64,000 bases of DNA from Shinisaurus crocodilurus (taxonomy: Eukaryota; Chordata; Lepidosauria; Squamata; Shinisauridae), in assembly GCA_021292165.1 (NCBI GenBank), contig JAHFWL010000253.1, forward strand, positions 28,712 through 92,711. Direction: 5' to 3'. This document shows positions 30,306 to 42,062 of this stretch, piece by piece (the stretch's first letter is position 1; the number at the start of each line of letters is the position of its first letter). A program made the translations under genes and the position numbers. The notes under the pieces are model-generated. The model had not been told where the DNA came from. It did no database searches and saw nothing but the letters and a program-made list of their open reading frames with translations.

Positions 30306-30349
30306 GGAGGAGGGAGTATGATGCCAGCATGTTTATTTGTTTGTTTGTC

Positions 30350-30765
30350 TGTAATGAGCTGCTACAGTGCCTGGCTCATCTAAGGAAAAGTCAAGATATG
30401 ACCAGGCAGGAAGACTCTTTCAGTTCTTGATAAGGGCAGCATGCAAGAGTGTTGTAGATTGTACCCTTGTCCTTGTCTTGAACTGTCATTCCTCACCCCA
30501 AACTCTAGTTCATTACCTCTTTTCTGGGAAGCAGTTCATTACTTCTTTTTCTGTGAGGTTATATTCCCACCAGGCCCCGCAGCTTGAAATGGCTTGATGA
30601 CGTGCAACTATATCTGTTTAATACACACACAGAGCTTCTGTTTTCTGCCTCCGCATGCCTTTATCAACGATGGAATTGCATGCGCAATTGAGAGCTCCAT
30701 CGCAGTGCACCTTCCTTGTCATCACTATATAGGTGGCACTGCAGGGCAGCAAAGATGAGGGAAAG
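30350..30765. other. Non-coding, nothing recognised
   Basis: No repeat boundary or supported frame. Confidence 0.4.
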
Positions 30766-30769
30766 CGCT

Positions 30770-30860
30770 CCCACAGCCTCAGAGCTGCCCTGGTGGCACA
30801 GAGAGTTAAGATGCCCAGGCCCAGCTGCCAATCTCGCCCAGTTCAAGTCCCCAGAACAAA
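30770..30860 (+). repeat. SINE-like tRNA head
   Basis: GCCCTGGTGGCACAGAGAGTTAA (A-box-like) and CCCAGTTCAAGTCCCC (B-box-like) are about 45 bp apart. Looks like the head of a third SINE type with no body. Low certainty. Confidence 0.45.
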
Positions 30861-30926
30861 CGAACAGCAGCGTGTACTCTCCCACTCAGCTACAGGCCCT
30901 CGGGCCTCCATGCATGGACAAGTTGC

Positions 30927-31150
30927 GGGAGGGAATGTAGCTCTGTGGGAGAGCACACACCTTGCACGCAGAAGAAGGTACCAGATTCAATTCCTGGCAA
31001 TCTCCAGTTAAAAGGATCGGGTATGTGGTGATGTGAAAGACCTGTGCCTGCTGAGACCCTGGAGAGCCACTGTTCATCACACAGTAGACAATTCTGGGCT
31101 AGATGGGCAAACAGTCTGATCTGACATGAGGCAGATTCCTATGTCCCTAT
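30927..31150 (+). mobile_element. Type B SINE
   Basis: Head GGGAATGTAGCTCTGTGGGAG and GATTCAATTCCTGGCA, then CTCCAGTTAAAAGGATC, GTGATGTGAAAGACC, TAGACAATTCTGGGC and the GAGGCAGATTCCTATG tail. Full length about 220 bp. Confidence 0.85.
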
Positions 31151-31711
31151 GAAGCCCCACAACACATCATTCCACTCATTCCCTAGGACCACTTCTGCCA
31201 AAAAGTGGGAATGCAGGAAGCTCCTGTGTGGACATGCACTGACCTTGACTTGCATTCTTGGCACAGCAACTCCTACACAAAAGCAAAACAGGCAATTATG
31301 CCTCCGCAGAAACCGAACGCATTTCGAGAGGCTCCAGTATATGTCTGAGATAAGGTGGGTTGGACAGTTCCGTAAATTCATTGGTGTCTTCACCACCCTC
31401 TGGGCCCTCCCTTGCTCGGTGACTAATTTAAGGGAAATGTTCAGCTGAGCTTTACTGAACTTGTCCAAGCGACATGAATCATGGTATTTCTTGAGCAGGT
31501 TCTCATCTGAACTCTTTTTCTGCATGACACATGGCTCAGAGTTCTGTAGAAAAACAACAGCCCATGCCAGAATATTCACAGAGGTACAAGCCAAGAGCAA
31601 AGGTAAAGAATGCTTGAAGACTCCACAGAATTTAAGCCAGCTGATAGCAAAGAAGGGATATGAACCTTTCATTGCTGGATATCTCATTCTCCACCTGCGG
31701 AGTTTTTCCAC
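31139..31711 (-). other. 190-codon open frame of unknown nature
   Basis: Reverse-strand frame starting MEKLRRWRMRYPAMKGSYPF with a hydrophobic stretch (HSLPLLLACTSVNILAWAVV) at about residues 34-55. On the opposite strand a single frame also runs 31149-31715 with only one TGA at 31446. No domain is recognised on either strand. Long open reading on both strands could mark an old processed copy or be chance. I do not assert a gene. Confidence 0.3.
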
Positions 31712-31744
31712 TTAGAAATTCAACTTTTTCTTGAATGTATTACT

Positions 31745-32227
31745 CAGGAATTATTATTTGGTTCATCCGTTGCACCAATTAACCAAACATATGAATTAAA
31801 ATGGGTTAGCAAAACTAACCTTTCCTTAATGCTTTGCAGGCATTTCCCCTCTGCAAATGTGCTTTTTACAGTTTCCCAATTCTTTCTCGGAGCAACCATG
31901 TCATGGTGGCTGAATCTTTCACACACACAATGAGGAGGAGTGAAAAGAAAACAAAACAAAACACGAAAGCTGCTTGGCAGAATATCGGTCATTGTGACAT
32001 ATGAGTTCCATGGCAAACCTTGGTATCTGGAATATTATTTCAAGGTTAAGTTGAGTAAAACAATAGCTACACAGTGCTATGAAAACCTGCCTTTGTCTCA
32101 CTGAACCTGTGATGCTCTACAAGTTCTGATCCTAAGGGCCAAACTACATGAGATATTTCTATTTTCAGTTAAAGAGAGGAGGTTGACACTATCTGCCCTG
32201 CAGCATCATTCTCCTGGTTGAAGGAAA
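31745..32227. other. Non-coding, nothing recognised
   Basis: AT-balanced sequence without a visible repeat or gene. Confidence 0.4.
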
Positions 32228-32391
32228 AGGGCCACAGCTCAGTGGTAGGGCACATGCTTTGCATGCAAAAAAAACCCCAGCTTCAACCCACAGTAGTATA
32301 GCCATTTAAAAGGACTGGGTAGCAGGTGGTGGGAAAGTCCTCTGCCTGAGAACCAGAGTAGACAATACTGGAATAAATGGACCAATGAACC
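32228..32391 (+). mobile_element. Type B SINE, right end abutting a hAT-like element
   Basis: CACAGCTCAGTGGTAGGGCAC, AGCTTCAACCCACAGTA, TTTAAAAGGACTGGGTAG and GAGTAGACAATACTGG match the other type B copies. The usual AAGGCAGCTTC tail is missing where the next element starts. Confidence 0.8.
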
Positions 32392-33181
32392 CAGCCCCGG
32401 CGCAAGTTCTCCCACCACCTGAGGTGAGAGAGCACATGTGCTGCTGCGTCGCACACACGCCCTCCCCTTCCCTTCACTGCTGCTGTATCATGCCACCCCA
32501 GTTAGTTCCCTTTTCCTTTACCACCTTGTGCAGCCCACCCTTCCCATTCTGCATCACACCTCCACAACTGCATTGCACCCCTGCACCCCTTACCGCTGCC
32601 GCATCATGCCCCTCGCCTCCTTCCCTTCCCTTCCCTTTTACTGCGTCACACTCCCACTCATTCCTCTTCCCACATTACATCTCCCTTCCCATTACTGTGC
32701 CCTACCCCTTTCCCTTTACCAGGTCACATTCCCCCCCTTTACTGCATTGCGCCCCCCCATCCCTTCCCTTTACCACATCATGGCTCCCACCCCCTTCCCT
32801 TTATCAATGCACGCCCAGAGGAAGCAGCCAGCATAGCTCTTCAGAGAGCTGGCCAGGCCAAAATTCCTGAGGGGGTCCTTCCTCAGAGCCAGACATGGAA
32901 GGGGTGTCCCAGGAGATCTCTGTACAGGTGATCTCCAGGGACACCCCTCCTCACACAATGCCTGGCTCTGAGGAAGGACTCCCTCAGAGCCAGGCATTTC
33001 GGCCTGGCTGGCTTTCTGAAGAGTTGCTTCAGCCACTTCCTTGGCCAATGCGGATCTCCAGAAGCAGGCAGCAGTGCAAGGCCCTCCAGCCAGGGGGGGG
33101 GGGCAAGTGCAATTTGCTGCTCCTCCCATTCTACCACCTGAGGAGGGAGCTTCACCTCACCTCATGGAAGGGCCAACCCCT
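32392..33181. mobile_element. Probable hAT-like element, C-rich
   Basis: Starts CAGCCCCGGCGCAAGTTC and ends AGGGCCAACCCCT. The subterminal ACCACCTGAGGTGAG and CTACCACCTGAGGAGG blocks also pair in part. Flanks AATGAACC and AATAGACC match at six of eight. The interior has CCCTTCC/TTTACC repeats and an inverted pair around GCCTGGCTCTGAGGAAGGAC. No transposase. Confidence 0.5.
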
Positions 33182-33189
33182 AATAGACC

Positions 33190-35260
33190 CCACCCCAAAG
33201 ATACTGATATGTTTTCCCCAGCAAGAGAAATCATTTGGGGAGATAATCTAGATCAGGAAAATGTGGGGGGTGGGGGAATTAGCCCTCCCTCCAGTACCAC
33301 TGCCTTGATCAAAATCAGAGCCACTGCCCCATCCTCCAGTTGCTTTTAATTAAAAATAGAAATGTCAGCAGATCCAATTGTGGATCTCCATCATCCCATG
33401 TTGTCTGAACCTAAAAGGTGTCTGAGGATAACAGGTTGCACTTGCAGTTGCTCAGTTGTGAGGTAAAGATGACATTTCTGTTGAACATTTCACATTGTGA
33501 GGTTAACTGAGGTCCCTCCTGCCTAAGCTGTCCCAGAAAGGCAAACATAAATGCCTGCCATGTGAAGAAGCAGAGTCATCTCCTGCTCCCACCCCACCCC
33601 TTGAGGGAAGGTCTTCTGCAGATGCCGAGTGTGATCTAGCACCACTGCCTACAGGAGCATGAGCTGGAACTCCCTCCCAGCTCTTTCCAACTGTACAGAC
33701 AGCCGCTGTATTGCAATACTAGTGAACGGGCCTGGCTTTGCTCAGGTCGGAGCAGTCCTTTGCTTGATACAGCGAAGTCTTCAAGCAAGTCTGGTCTGGA
33801 CACGTTGTGCCCACTCTGTCCGAGTGAAGCCGTGCCTGCTGGCACCCTTAAGCATGGCCCTTGCCATGGTGCTCCCCTATAGCCCCCTGAGGGAGGGGGC
33901 TGTCCACTCCATTCCCATGAGGGGGGCTGTCCCAAGGCAGGGGTGAGGGACAGGCATATAACTGTCCCTCACCCTAGTAATCTCCACTGGCTTCCGAACT
34001 GCAGTTGTGTGAACTGCAAAGTTATGTGTTGGTTGGGAAAGCCTGCCCCAAGGGGCAGAAGATGTTGCTGCAGACTCCAACCACATGGACATATCTAAAT
34101 GAATTAAAATTAACAAAATAACACCGAGGTGCATATCCTGAGAGTCCCCTTAGTATGCACGCCAAGTTTCAGGTGGCTGGGTAAGTTTCAATTGTCTGGG
34201 TTTCATGGTCTTGGTGCTATGGTGCTGATGGATGGAGAGACCCTCATCCTCTTTTATTATTATACATAATACTGTAGCTGTATCTCACTACCAAGAGATC
34301 AGGGGAGAGCTCAAACACTCCTGGCTCCTAGTTTATTGCCATTCCCTCCCTGCCAGCTCTAGTGAGGCTGAATCTACCTCCCTGCCTCGAAGCCAGGCAC
34401 CAGATATCCCATGGACAGATTCCAGAACTCACCCCATGCTGTTAACTTGATCCCACAGGCCTGCCTCAGAGGCACGAATCAAGCCCAGCTGTTCAGCAAG
34501 ATTTGTGCTTAACAAGGATGGCACGGTTAGTTTGTGACCTTCCACTGCAAACAATGGAATACAGCACATCTCTGAGCTAACTGCAACATAAAGAACGGGC
34601 AGCATAATTGGCTGTCCTGGAAGCAACTGCTATTGTGCTGAGCAGGATTCCTGCACAAGCAGAAGAGGAACGGAGGCTGCAAGGAATGGTGTGGGAGGAG
34701 AAAGGCACGTGCTTAGAAGTCATTGCATTGTCCCATTGATCACCTCTTCAAACAGGATGATCAGTGGTCCGCTACAGTGCGAGACAATGCTACCAGAAAG
34801 AAAGCCGTGCCTGTGGCAAAATAAAGTGTGCATTTTAACTGATTTCAGTAAAACTGCTGTAATCCAATCAAAATGAAAAACAAGAGTCATTAACTCCCTG
34901 GTTCTGGTAAGGTGCTGTGATGCAGTGGTTAATCTATTGGATTAAGTAGGTGCAGGTCTTACTGAGAGAACTATGCTTCTTTGCTAGTGATGTAGCATGT
35001 AATGGTGCGCATATATTATCCCTTTCTTCTGTGATGCCAAAGGATATAAAACACTACAGGCTTTTATTTGGCAAGCGTAACAGTTTCATTGCAGAATATT
35101 TTCTAGATTGTTTAAGGCTAGCTAGGATCGTGACAAATGCTTCTGCCCTGTGCACAGCCATGTGATCAACCAAAGCAGGAGTGTGCAGCTCACACACACA
35201 AACTGGAGAATAATTCACTTTGCCTACAAAACATCATTCATTTCTCTTGCATCAGGTGTA
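33190..35260. other. Non-coding, nothing recognised
   Basis: About 2 kb with no classified repeat or supported gene. Frames are short and domain-free. Confidence 0.4.
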
Positions 35261-35264
35261 AATC

Positions 35265-35345
35265 CATTTTAAATTATTTTGTAAGCTGTGTTGAGTGCCA
35301 TATTTTGCTAGAAAGGTGGGGCATCAATCAATTAAATAAATAAAT
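35265..35345 (+). mobile_element. LINE 3' tail
   Basis: TTTGTAAGCTGTGTTGAG, AAGGTGGGGCATCAATCAATT and an (AATA)n tail, the same layout as other L2-type 3' ends here. Confidence 0.6.
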
Positions 35346-35669
35346 AGTGGAATTTGTGAATATCTTCTGGAATCAGCTAATCAACACACAACTGAATCAA
35401 AAGGTCTTCTGCCAACAGCATGTTCTTGTAAATAATGACATTGTGTGTTGAGCTAGGGTGTCTGCAGCCTGGCATAGTGTGCAATGTCAGGGGTGGGCAG
35501 GTGGCTCGGTCCCACCTCATCCTCTATGTGTTTGCCTAGATGTGGAGGACTTTTGCACTCATGTATTTGTGATGTTCCCTAAAGTTCTCCTTACCACTTG
35601 GCAGAATGATACTGTCCACCTCTCGTATATGTTATACATATTCAATTAACAACAACAAAAGTTTGGTTT

Positions 35670-35935
35670 AACACATTGTGAGAAGGGTTTTCCATGTTCA
35701 CTCAAGCTCCAAAATTCTGGGGAAATCCAGAGGCGAGGGGCCACTGTGGAAAAGGCCCTCTCTTTTGTACTTGCCTACTTGACTGTCATCAAAAAGTGCA
35801 CAAGTGAGAAGAGCCTCTGTTGCAAATCTTAAAGTGCAGGCGGCTGATGCAGCTAAGGTGATCCTTCAGGTAATTTGGTCTCAAACCATTTTAAGGCTTT
35901 ACAGTTTCAGCAAGGTTCTTCTTATGTTCTAAAGA
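35670..35935 (-). mobile_element. LINE 3' coding relic
   Basis: AAATTCTGGGGAAATCC through GGGGCCACTGTGGAAAAGGCC corresponds to the reversed C-terminal block of L2-like LINEs. TTTTAAGGCTTTACAG at 35890 corresponds to the AGGGTTTTAAAGGTC block. Heavily decayed. Confidence 0.5.
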
Positions 35936-36240
35936 GAAAATAAATACGTTCAAATTGCATCAGCAATGAGGTCAGTTCTCTATAACGTTGCATCGCTTAA
36001 GAAATGTTCAGTCAGAGTTCAATGTTTGGTAATAACAGGATATGCTCCCTGACCCAACCAGAAGGCTTATTGACTATTGATATGAGTGATAAGCTTGAGA
36101 AACATAAAAGCTGAATCTTTCCAGTAATGTTTGTGTCAACAGCCCCACCTCAAGCACTAATCTGCTTGACGTTTGAATTATTAGCCATTTTAAAACCCAT
36201 ATATACACCTTTGACGTTACTTCTCATTTTACCAGCATAA

Positions 36241-36359
36241 AGGTAGTATGATAGAGTAGACCCATTGAAATGAATGGGACTTAAATTAGTCATGAATAAC
36301 TTAAGTCGCATTAATTTCAGTGGGTTTACTCTACATAGGACTAACATTGGATACTACCT
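36241..36359. repeat. Palindromic element, family G
   Basis: The ends AGGTAGTAT and ATACTACCT pair, and AGAGTAGACCCATTGAAATG pairs with TTTCAGTGGGTTTACTCT. Half of this element occurs at 48215-48286. Probably a MITE. Confidence 0.8.
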
Positions 36360-36439
36360 ATGGAACTTTTCTAGACGAGGCTGTTAATCAGCTGTATCTA
36401 CTTTCAGTTTCGCCGCAGAATTGAGATCCGAGGATTACA

Positions 36440-36705
36440 CAAGCAACATTTATTTCCTGCTTTTCCACTAAATAACCTCTAGGTGGCACTGTGGTATAGC
36501 ACAAATGCACAAGAGGAAATCACACTTTCTTTCACTTTCACAATTAAATGCCACATTTTCTCTGCTCTTAAAAAACTCATCGAAAGTGCTGTTTAGAACA
36601 AAAGCAAAACTGGAGGTTCACAATGTCATCTAAAGAACCTGTGAACAACCATGAGTAGGTAATGATAAGTGCACGATAAATGCCTCATGCACAAAAGCCT
36701 TAAGT
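36440..36705 (+). repeat. Dispersed repeat family X
   Basis: CCTCTAGGTGGCACTGTGGTATAGC near the left, GTTCACAATGTCATCTAAAG in the middle and GCACGATAAATGCCTCATGC at the right, the reverse layout of 22450 and 57905. Confidence 0.7.
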
Positions 36706-36740
36706 CCGCACAATATAACGCTTTGACATAAAATAGAGAT

Positions 36741-36982
36741 GTGCCAATGTGGCGTAGTGGTTAGAGTGTTGGACTGGGACTCGGGAGATCCGGGTTCAAA
36801 TCCCCACTCGGCCATGAAACCCACTGGGTGACTTTGGGCCAGTCACTGACTCTCAGCCTAACCTACCTCACAGGGTTGTTGTGAGGGTAAAATGGAGAGG
36901 AGGAGGAGGATTATGTAAGCCGCCTTGGGTTCCTTGCAGGAAAAAAGGCGGGGTATAAATTTAATAAATAAATAAATAAATA
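36741..36982 (+). mobile_element. Type A SINE
   Basis: GCGTAGTGGTTAGAGTGTTGG (A box) and CGGGTTCAAATCCCC (B box), then the shared body and a TATAAATTTAATAAATAAATA tail. Near full length. Confidence 0.92.
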
Positions 36983-36984
36983 AT

Positions 36985-37640
36985 GTGAACTCAAACTGTG
37001 TTGTCAATGTAGCCTAGAATGAAGCAACAAGAACACATAATGTGCAGTTATATGATTCTTTTTCCTGAGGGGTTTCCCCCTGACATATCAGTGTGACCCA
37101 CAAAAGCCAAGGTGTCCCTCAAAACAAACATCCCAAAAAAAGCAGTGACATAGCCCAAAATAAGCTTTAGTAAAACAGGAACAACAGGGATGAATTTAGA
37201 CTAAAAGCTTTAACTAGAGTTGAGGCAAAATTTCTCAGAATACATTTTCTGAGGAAAAATTCCAAGTTCGTTCTTTTTCTCGCCTCGTTAGAAAAAGAAG
37301 GCCACCGTGTAAAAATTTTCTCCAAATATTCTCCTTGTTTGTGTGTGGTGGAAGCTCTTTTCCCTCCACAAAATGACCCAGAACAACGCTACTTCTGGAG
37401 ATAGTGGATGATGCAAAGTAGCAGCTGGGCTGCCAACACAGTTTCTACTGCTGCTGCATTTGCTGCAGCAGCAAAGAGAAAAGGAACTCTTAGGAAAAGA
37501 GAAAGAAGCTGAGCTACCACTGTCAATGCTAATGGTGTGTGTGTGGGGGGAGAGAAACTGCCTGAGAATTTCTGCTTTCCACCACCCACCACCCCAATTT
37601 CTCTGCCCACAAATAGAGTGGATAATTTTGAGAGAATTTT
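36985..37640. other. Non-coding, nothing recognised
   Basis: CTGCTGC-rich around 37440-37470 and a short GT run at 37533. AGAATTTTGAGAG is partly duplicated just before the next SINE. Confidence 0.4.
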
Positions 37641-37889
37641 GAGAGCCAGTGTGGCGTAGTGGTGAGAGTGTTGGACTGGGAGTCAGGGAGATCCGGGTTC
37701 TAGTCCCCGCTCAGCCATGAAACTCACTGGGTGACTTTGGCCCAGTCACTGACTCTCAGCCTAACCTACCTCACAGGGTTGTTGTGAGGATAAAATGGAG
37801 AGGAGGAGGAGGAGGAGGAGGATTATGTAAACCACCTTAGGTTCCTTGAAGGAAAAAAGGTTGGGTATAAATATAATAAATAAATAAAA
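37641..37889 (+). mobile_element. Type A SINE, full length
   Basis: GAGAGCCAGTGTGGCGTAGTG start, GGGTTCTAGTCCCC B box, GGTTGTTGTGAGGATAAAATG, AGGAGG repeats, TGGGTATAAATATAATAAAT tail. Confidence 0.93.
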
Positions 37890-38540
37890 TATTTCTGCAG
37901 AGCTCTAGCTTTAACTGCTCTTTATGCTTATTTCACATTTATATTTAAAAAGCACATTTATTTTCACCAATTAATTTTGGTGGGGTGTTTTTTTTCCCCC
38001 CTTCTTGCCTAAGTTCTCTCAGAAAAGCTGGTTTCTGGTTGCAATGTTTTCCGGAGTTGTTGTTTTTCATTTTAATCCATCTCTTGGTGAGCTTTTAGCT
38101 CAGTACCAGATGTTCCTAGAAAAGAATCCATTACGGGAAATAAAAAATTAAAAAAAAACATATGAGTCTAGAGAGGCCAGGAATAAACCAGACAGAGACA
38201 CATTGTGCTGGACATAAACAGCACATCTACCCTATTTTACAGTATTTATGTAATAATATATCATCTAATCTTGTAATGAAATGTAGTGTTTGAGTAAATA
38301 TGAACCACAGACAGTGAGATTAGCATATGGTTTTGTCAGCCATATTCTTGACCATTTCCCCCTTTAAAATGCCTGAGCGCTGAATTGCCAATGAACTTTT
38401 CAATAAAAAATAATTCATTCTGAATTATAGGATATGTTAAAATCTCTCTCTAGTAACTACTCAACAAGTTCTATTTGGGAAACTGAGGGGAAGGGAGTCA
38501 GAAGTTCAGAACACCACCTGCTGGCTTTCTACATGGTCCC
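37890..38540. other. Non-coding, AT-rich
   Basis: No classified repeat or gene seen. Confidence 0.4.
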
Positions 38541-38544
38541 ACTC

Positions 38545-38745
38545 ATGGGAGGCGGGTGGACTCCTAGTGCCAGTGGGGCTCCTCATCCATTGCAGCTTTT
38601 ATTCTGAGCTTTACAGGAGCTATCCATGGTGCTGTACTCCACCACCACCCCAAATAGGTTCACCACTATGGAGCACCATGGATAGCTCCTATAAAGCTCA
38701 GTATAAAAGCTGCAATGGATGAGGAGCCCCACTGACATATTTTGA
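38545..38745. repeat. Palindromic element, family F, decayed
   Basis: The arm 38569-38632 (CCAGTGGGGCTCCTCATCCA, then TATCCATGGTGCT) pairs with 38672-38738. Shares GTCAGTGGGGC and CCATGGTGCT with the 11168 element. Confidence 0.75.
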
Positions 38746-38804
38746 CTAACGAATATTTACAAAGTAGATCAAAAGCATTCAAAAGGTTTTCCAGAGACTG
38801 GGTT

Positions 38805-38935
38805 GGATCTAGACTTAGTTATGTTTAGAGTAGGCCCACTGAAATCAGTGGTATTTACGGTAAGAGACTCATTACTCACATGTACCTATTGAATTCAATC
38901 GGTATACATCTGGATCCAAACAATTATCTTTATAA
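38805..38935. repeat. Family G repeat
   Basis: GGTTGGATCTAGACTTAG and TACATCTGGATCCAAAC are inverted ends, with CCACTGAAATCAGTGG inside. Like 53565. Confidence 0.6.
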
Positions 38936-39350
38936 TTCTTACAACAGAATGAGGTTGGCCGGTATTATATTAGCTGTTATGGCTGCAACTGAGAGAATAG
39001 TGGCTTGCCTTAAGCCATGCGCAGTACAGTCCTCTGAAAAGTCTCACTGGTTTACTCAAGGTAAGAATGCTTTAGCATTGCAGCTCCAGCAAGTTGATGA
39101 CAGAAGTAAAATTTGAATGAGTGACTTTGCAATTCATGATTCAGCCTCTTAGGCTACACTAGTTGCCTTCGCAGAGTTCATACAACTCCAAATATAACTG
39201 TATAAAGAAGCATCAGCCCAGACATAATGACTTTATGGAGCTACCCTTAACTGAAGGCAAGGATAAAACGCATCCTGAAAGGTTTGGGATAGGTACCAGT
39301 TGTATTGGTCCCACAGAGCAAGGGCTTGTTCACACAGTCATTTATCAGGA

Positions 39351-39563
39351 GAGAGCCAGTGTGGTACAGTGTTTAGATGGTTAGGGTGTTGGACTGGGAC
39401 TCAGAAGTCCTGGGTTCTAGTCCCCACTCAGCCATGAAGCTCACTGGGTGACTTTGGGCCACTCACTGACTCTCAGCCTAACCTACCTCACAGGGTTGTT
39501 GTGAGGATGAAATAGAGAGAAACCTGTACGCCACCTTGGGCTCCTTGGTGGGAGATAAATGTA
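39351..39563 (+). mobile_element. Type A SINE, diverged
   Basis: GAGAGCCAGTGTGGTACAGTG head with a small internal duplication (TTTAGATGGTTAGGGTG), then GGTTCTAGTCCCCACTC and the body. The 3' end (GGGAGATAAATGTAAC) differs from the young copies. Confidence 0.88.
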
Positions 39564-39565
39564 AC

Positions 39566-41352
39566 AATTCTGTGATGAATAAGTCATGAGCTAGTTTCAT
39601 ATTCTCATTTTCTCACATGTTTGAGGGTTAAATAAGAGGCTTATTTGTTCATGTACAGCAGCAGTGTTATCTCTGCTGCATGGAGTTCACCGTTTCATAA
39701 TAATATGTGAATGGCCCACCGCCCATGTTGGTCAACAAGGGGACACCACTGAAACATCTCGTGGCAACAATGTAAAACAACAACTCTGACTTTTGATTCT
39801 GTAAATAAGCTCTAAGACACACAAGGAGGTTAGATCATAACTTTTATTGGTCCTAATCTCCTTAATACAAATTTAACAGACATTTATTCTCTACATCTTA
39901 GTAAAGCTTGAGCAATTTTATGATCTGCACACATTTATTATCTGCATCAATCAAGCCTGCACGCACGCACACACATGCAGATTGCAGAATCACTTTTGAT
40001 GTAGTAAAACCACCATGAAATATTAACCCACCAACTTCACATAGTCGGTGTCTTATCTGTGCATCCCGATGTAGCACCCAATAATGTTCTCCACATCTCC
40101 ACATTCCACCACTATGTCCAGAAAACCCTAGGATCGGTGGCTCAGCCGTCTATAAAACGAGGCACTTACATGATGCAAGATTTGATGTCTTTTAGGTGCT
40201 TTTTAATTAAATTATTCACTGAGTTGATTATTTTAATACAAAGGCAGGATATAATTGTCCATAATAAATAAACTTTGTCATGTTGCAAAATAAAACATTT
40301 TGTACCAGTTTGTCCTTTTTGAACTCAAACCAATCTCAGAAGTATAGGCCCAAGTGTCCTAAAACATTAAACAAAAAACAATTAGCAGAGTTTCTAGGTT
40401 TTTTCTCCCATTGTTGACCATTCCAATATATTTTTGTCCCACCACAAACATTAATATTTGGTACAGATAGGGCTGTTGTGCCAGCTGGTGATGGCTGTTC
40501 CACAATATTGTTTTTCTTCTCTTCTCTTTCTTTAAAAGATACTTTGACATTTAAGAAGATCCAAATACCAGAGGAAATTGCTCTAAGTAGCAAGGTTAAC
40601 AGATGTTTTTTATATTTGTTATGTTCTTGGACTAAACGACAAAATGAGTTTTATCTAGAATTTAGAAGTTCAACTCAGAATAAATTCTTGAAGATGCAAA
40701 AAGATTTGCCACTAAAGGGCCTACTCCAGTTTCAAGAACAGGCTGAGAATGCCAAAGTATATGTTTGTATGTTGTCACAATGACCCTGTATATTACAACA
40801 TAAATTACACAAGATCTCCAGTAAGAAGAAATCTGAAAACAGCAGCTGCTAATTACATGCTCAATTAGATGCCCTTTTAAAACAACTCAGACATCTGCAG
40901 CATAGGCATGTACCAAATCAAAACATGAGAAACCTGTAATGCCAGTACAAATAACCAGTACATGACAAACTAAGAACACATACAAGAGGAAACAATCGCG
41001 TAAGGAAAGCAACACACACCAAGTTTCTTCTAGTCATTCAACTATTTCGTTCTTAAAACTCATTGGAAAGGTCCAAGGTAGAAATGTTTAGATGGGAGGG
41101 CGGGGGACTAGAACAACTGATCTAGGAGTGCCTCCAATTGGTGGATCCTCTGAGCCTGGGATTGCTTTGGTGCCCTGGCATCATGCAAGTCCAACCAGTC
41201 ACTCAGGCTTCTGTTGCAATTAACTGAAACTGCTCCACCCAATTCTCTCATATTAATGCTCATATTAATTAATATTAACTAATAATTCTCTCATTTGATG
41301 CTGTGGCCTTCTGGACTTCATTCTTAAAGAGTCAGTACACAATAGCCTTTTC
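39566..41352. other. Non-coding, nothing recognised
   Basis: AT-rich. Repeated AATTAAT-like blocks at about 41250-41295. Several 60-100-codon frames without domains. Confidence 0.4.
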
Positions 41353-41360
41353 TCCTAGAC

Positions 41361-41737
41361 CAGGGGTGCAGAGCCACAGGCCTGCAGGCCAAATCCAGCC
41401 CTTGGAGGGGGTCCCAATTTGCCTTCCGAGTGTCCCCAAAAGGCCACACCCCCTTCCCCTGGCTCCACCCCTTTCCCCCAAACACTGATCATATGGTGGT
41501 TTCCCAGCCTTTGTGCAGGTTTTTCTCCATTCTGAAAGGTTGAAATGCCACTCCTAAGGCAGTAGTTTTTGGCAGCAAGAGTTTTAAGCTACACATATGT
41601 GGTATTTTGCCCCACCCCCCTTTGCATTTGGCCCTGCCCCTTTTGTCTCTAGCCCCGCCCACCTCTGAAATGCAGCCCCCAAGAGCTTCTGTGAAAAGGA
41701 ATCCGGCCCTCAGGCTGCAAGAGGTTCTGCACCCCTG
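41361..41737. mobile_element. hAT element with near-exact 8-bp duplication
   Basis: 377 bp with ends CAGGGGTGCAGAGCC and GGTTCTGCACCCCTG. Flanks TCCTAGAC (41353-41360) and CCCTAGAC (41738-41745) match at seven of eight. The subterminal AAATCCAGCCC and AATCCGGCCCT also pair loosely. No transposase. Confidence 0.88.
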
Positions 41738-41939
41738 CCCTAGACAGTCAGTCAGCCATTCACACGGGGCAACTTTGTGCCCACTGTGGTCTTCCCATAG
41801 GACTTACGATGGCAGTGACCTCAGTGGAGGATGTTTGCGAGCTCCTCAAAAGCTAAATCAGCATGATCGCTGTCACTTTCTGGAGGTGGTGGAGACAAGC
41901 CTGCGTTGGTGGGAAGAGGGTGGCACTTTCAAATGAGTC

Positions 41940-42062
41940 ATTTGTGGTCTAGAGTTTGGAAAAACTCAATAGGAAGATTTATTGTTGGGCAATACCTTAA
42001 TTAGGACCAACCAAAACTCCACAAACGTGTGCAAGCTTTCCAGTTCTCCAGAACTCTTCATC
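41940..42062. repeat. Unclassified repeat with CTTCATCAGGCT end
   Basis: GTGCAAGCTTTCCAGTTCTC then CAGAACTCTTCATCAGGCTT, a layout reminiscent of the 53092 repeat. Class unknown. Confidence 0.4.

Larger units (their letters stand above)
30079..30348. repeat. Large inverted repeat with (CA)n/(GT)n arms
   Basis: Left arm 30079-30169, right arm 30269-30348. Outside the dinucleotide runs the arms share AACATGCTGGCATCATACTC and CCTCCTCCCAAACAC as near-perfect complements. The loop is about 100 bp. The left arm includes the LINE tail, so the structure arose after that insertion. Confidence 0.9.

Noticed and set aside
32385..32870. 161-codon Pro/Ser/His-rich frame
   Set aside because: Low-complexity CCCTTCC/TTTACC repeats inside a hAT-like element.
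36741..36830. tRNA gene-like A and B boxes (also at 28206, 37641, 39351, 30927, 32228)
   Set aside because: Each is the head of a SINE, followed by the SINE body and tail. No cloverleaf with an intact acceptor stem could be read.
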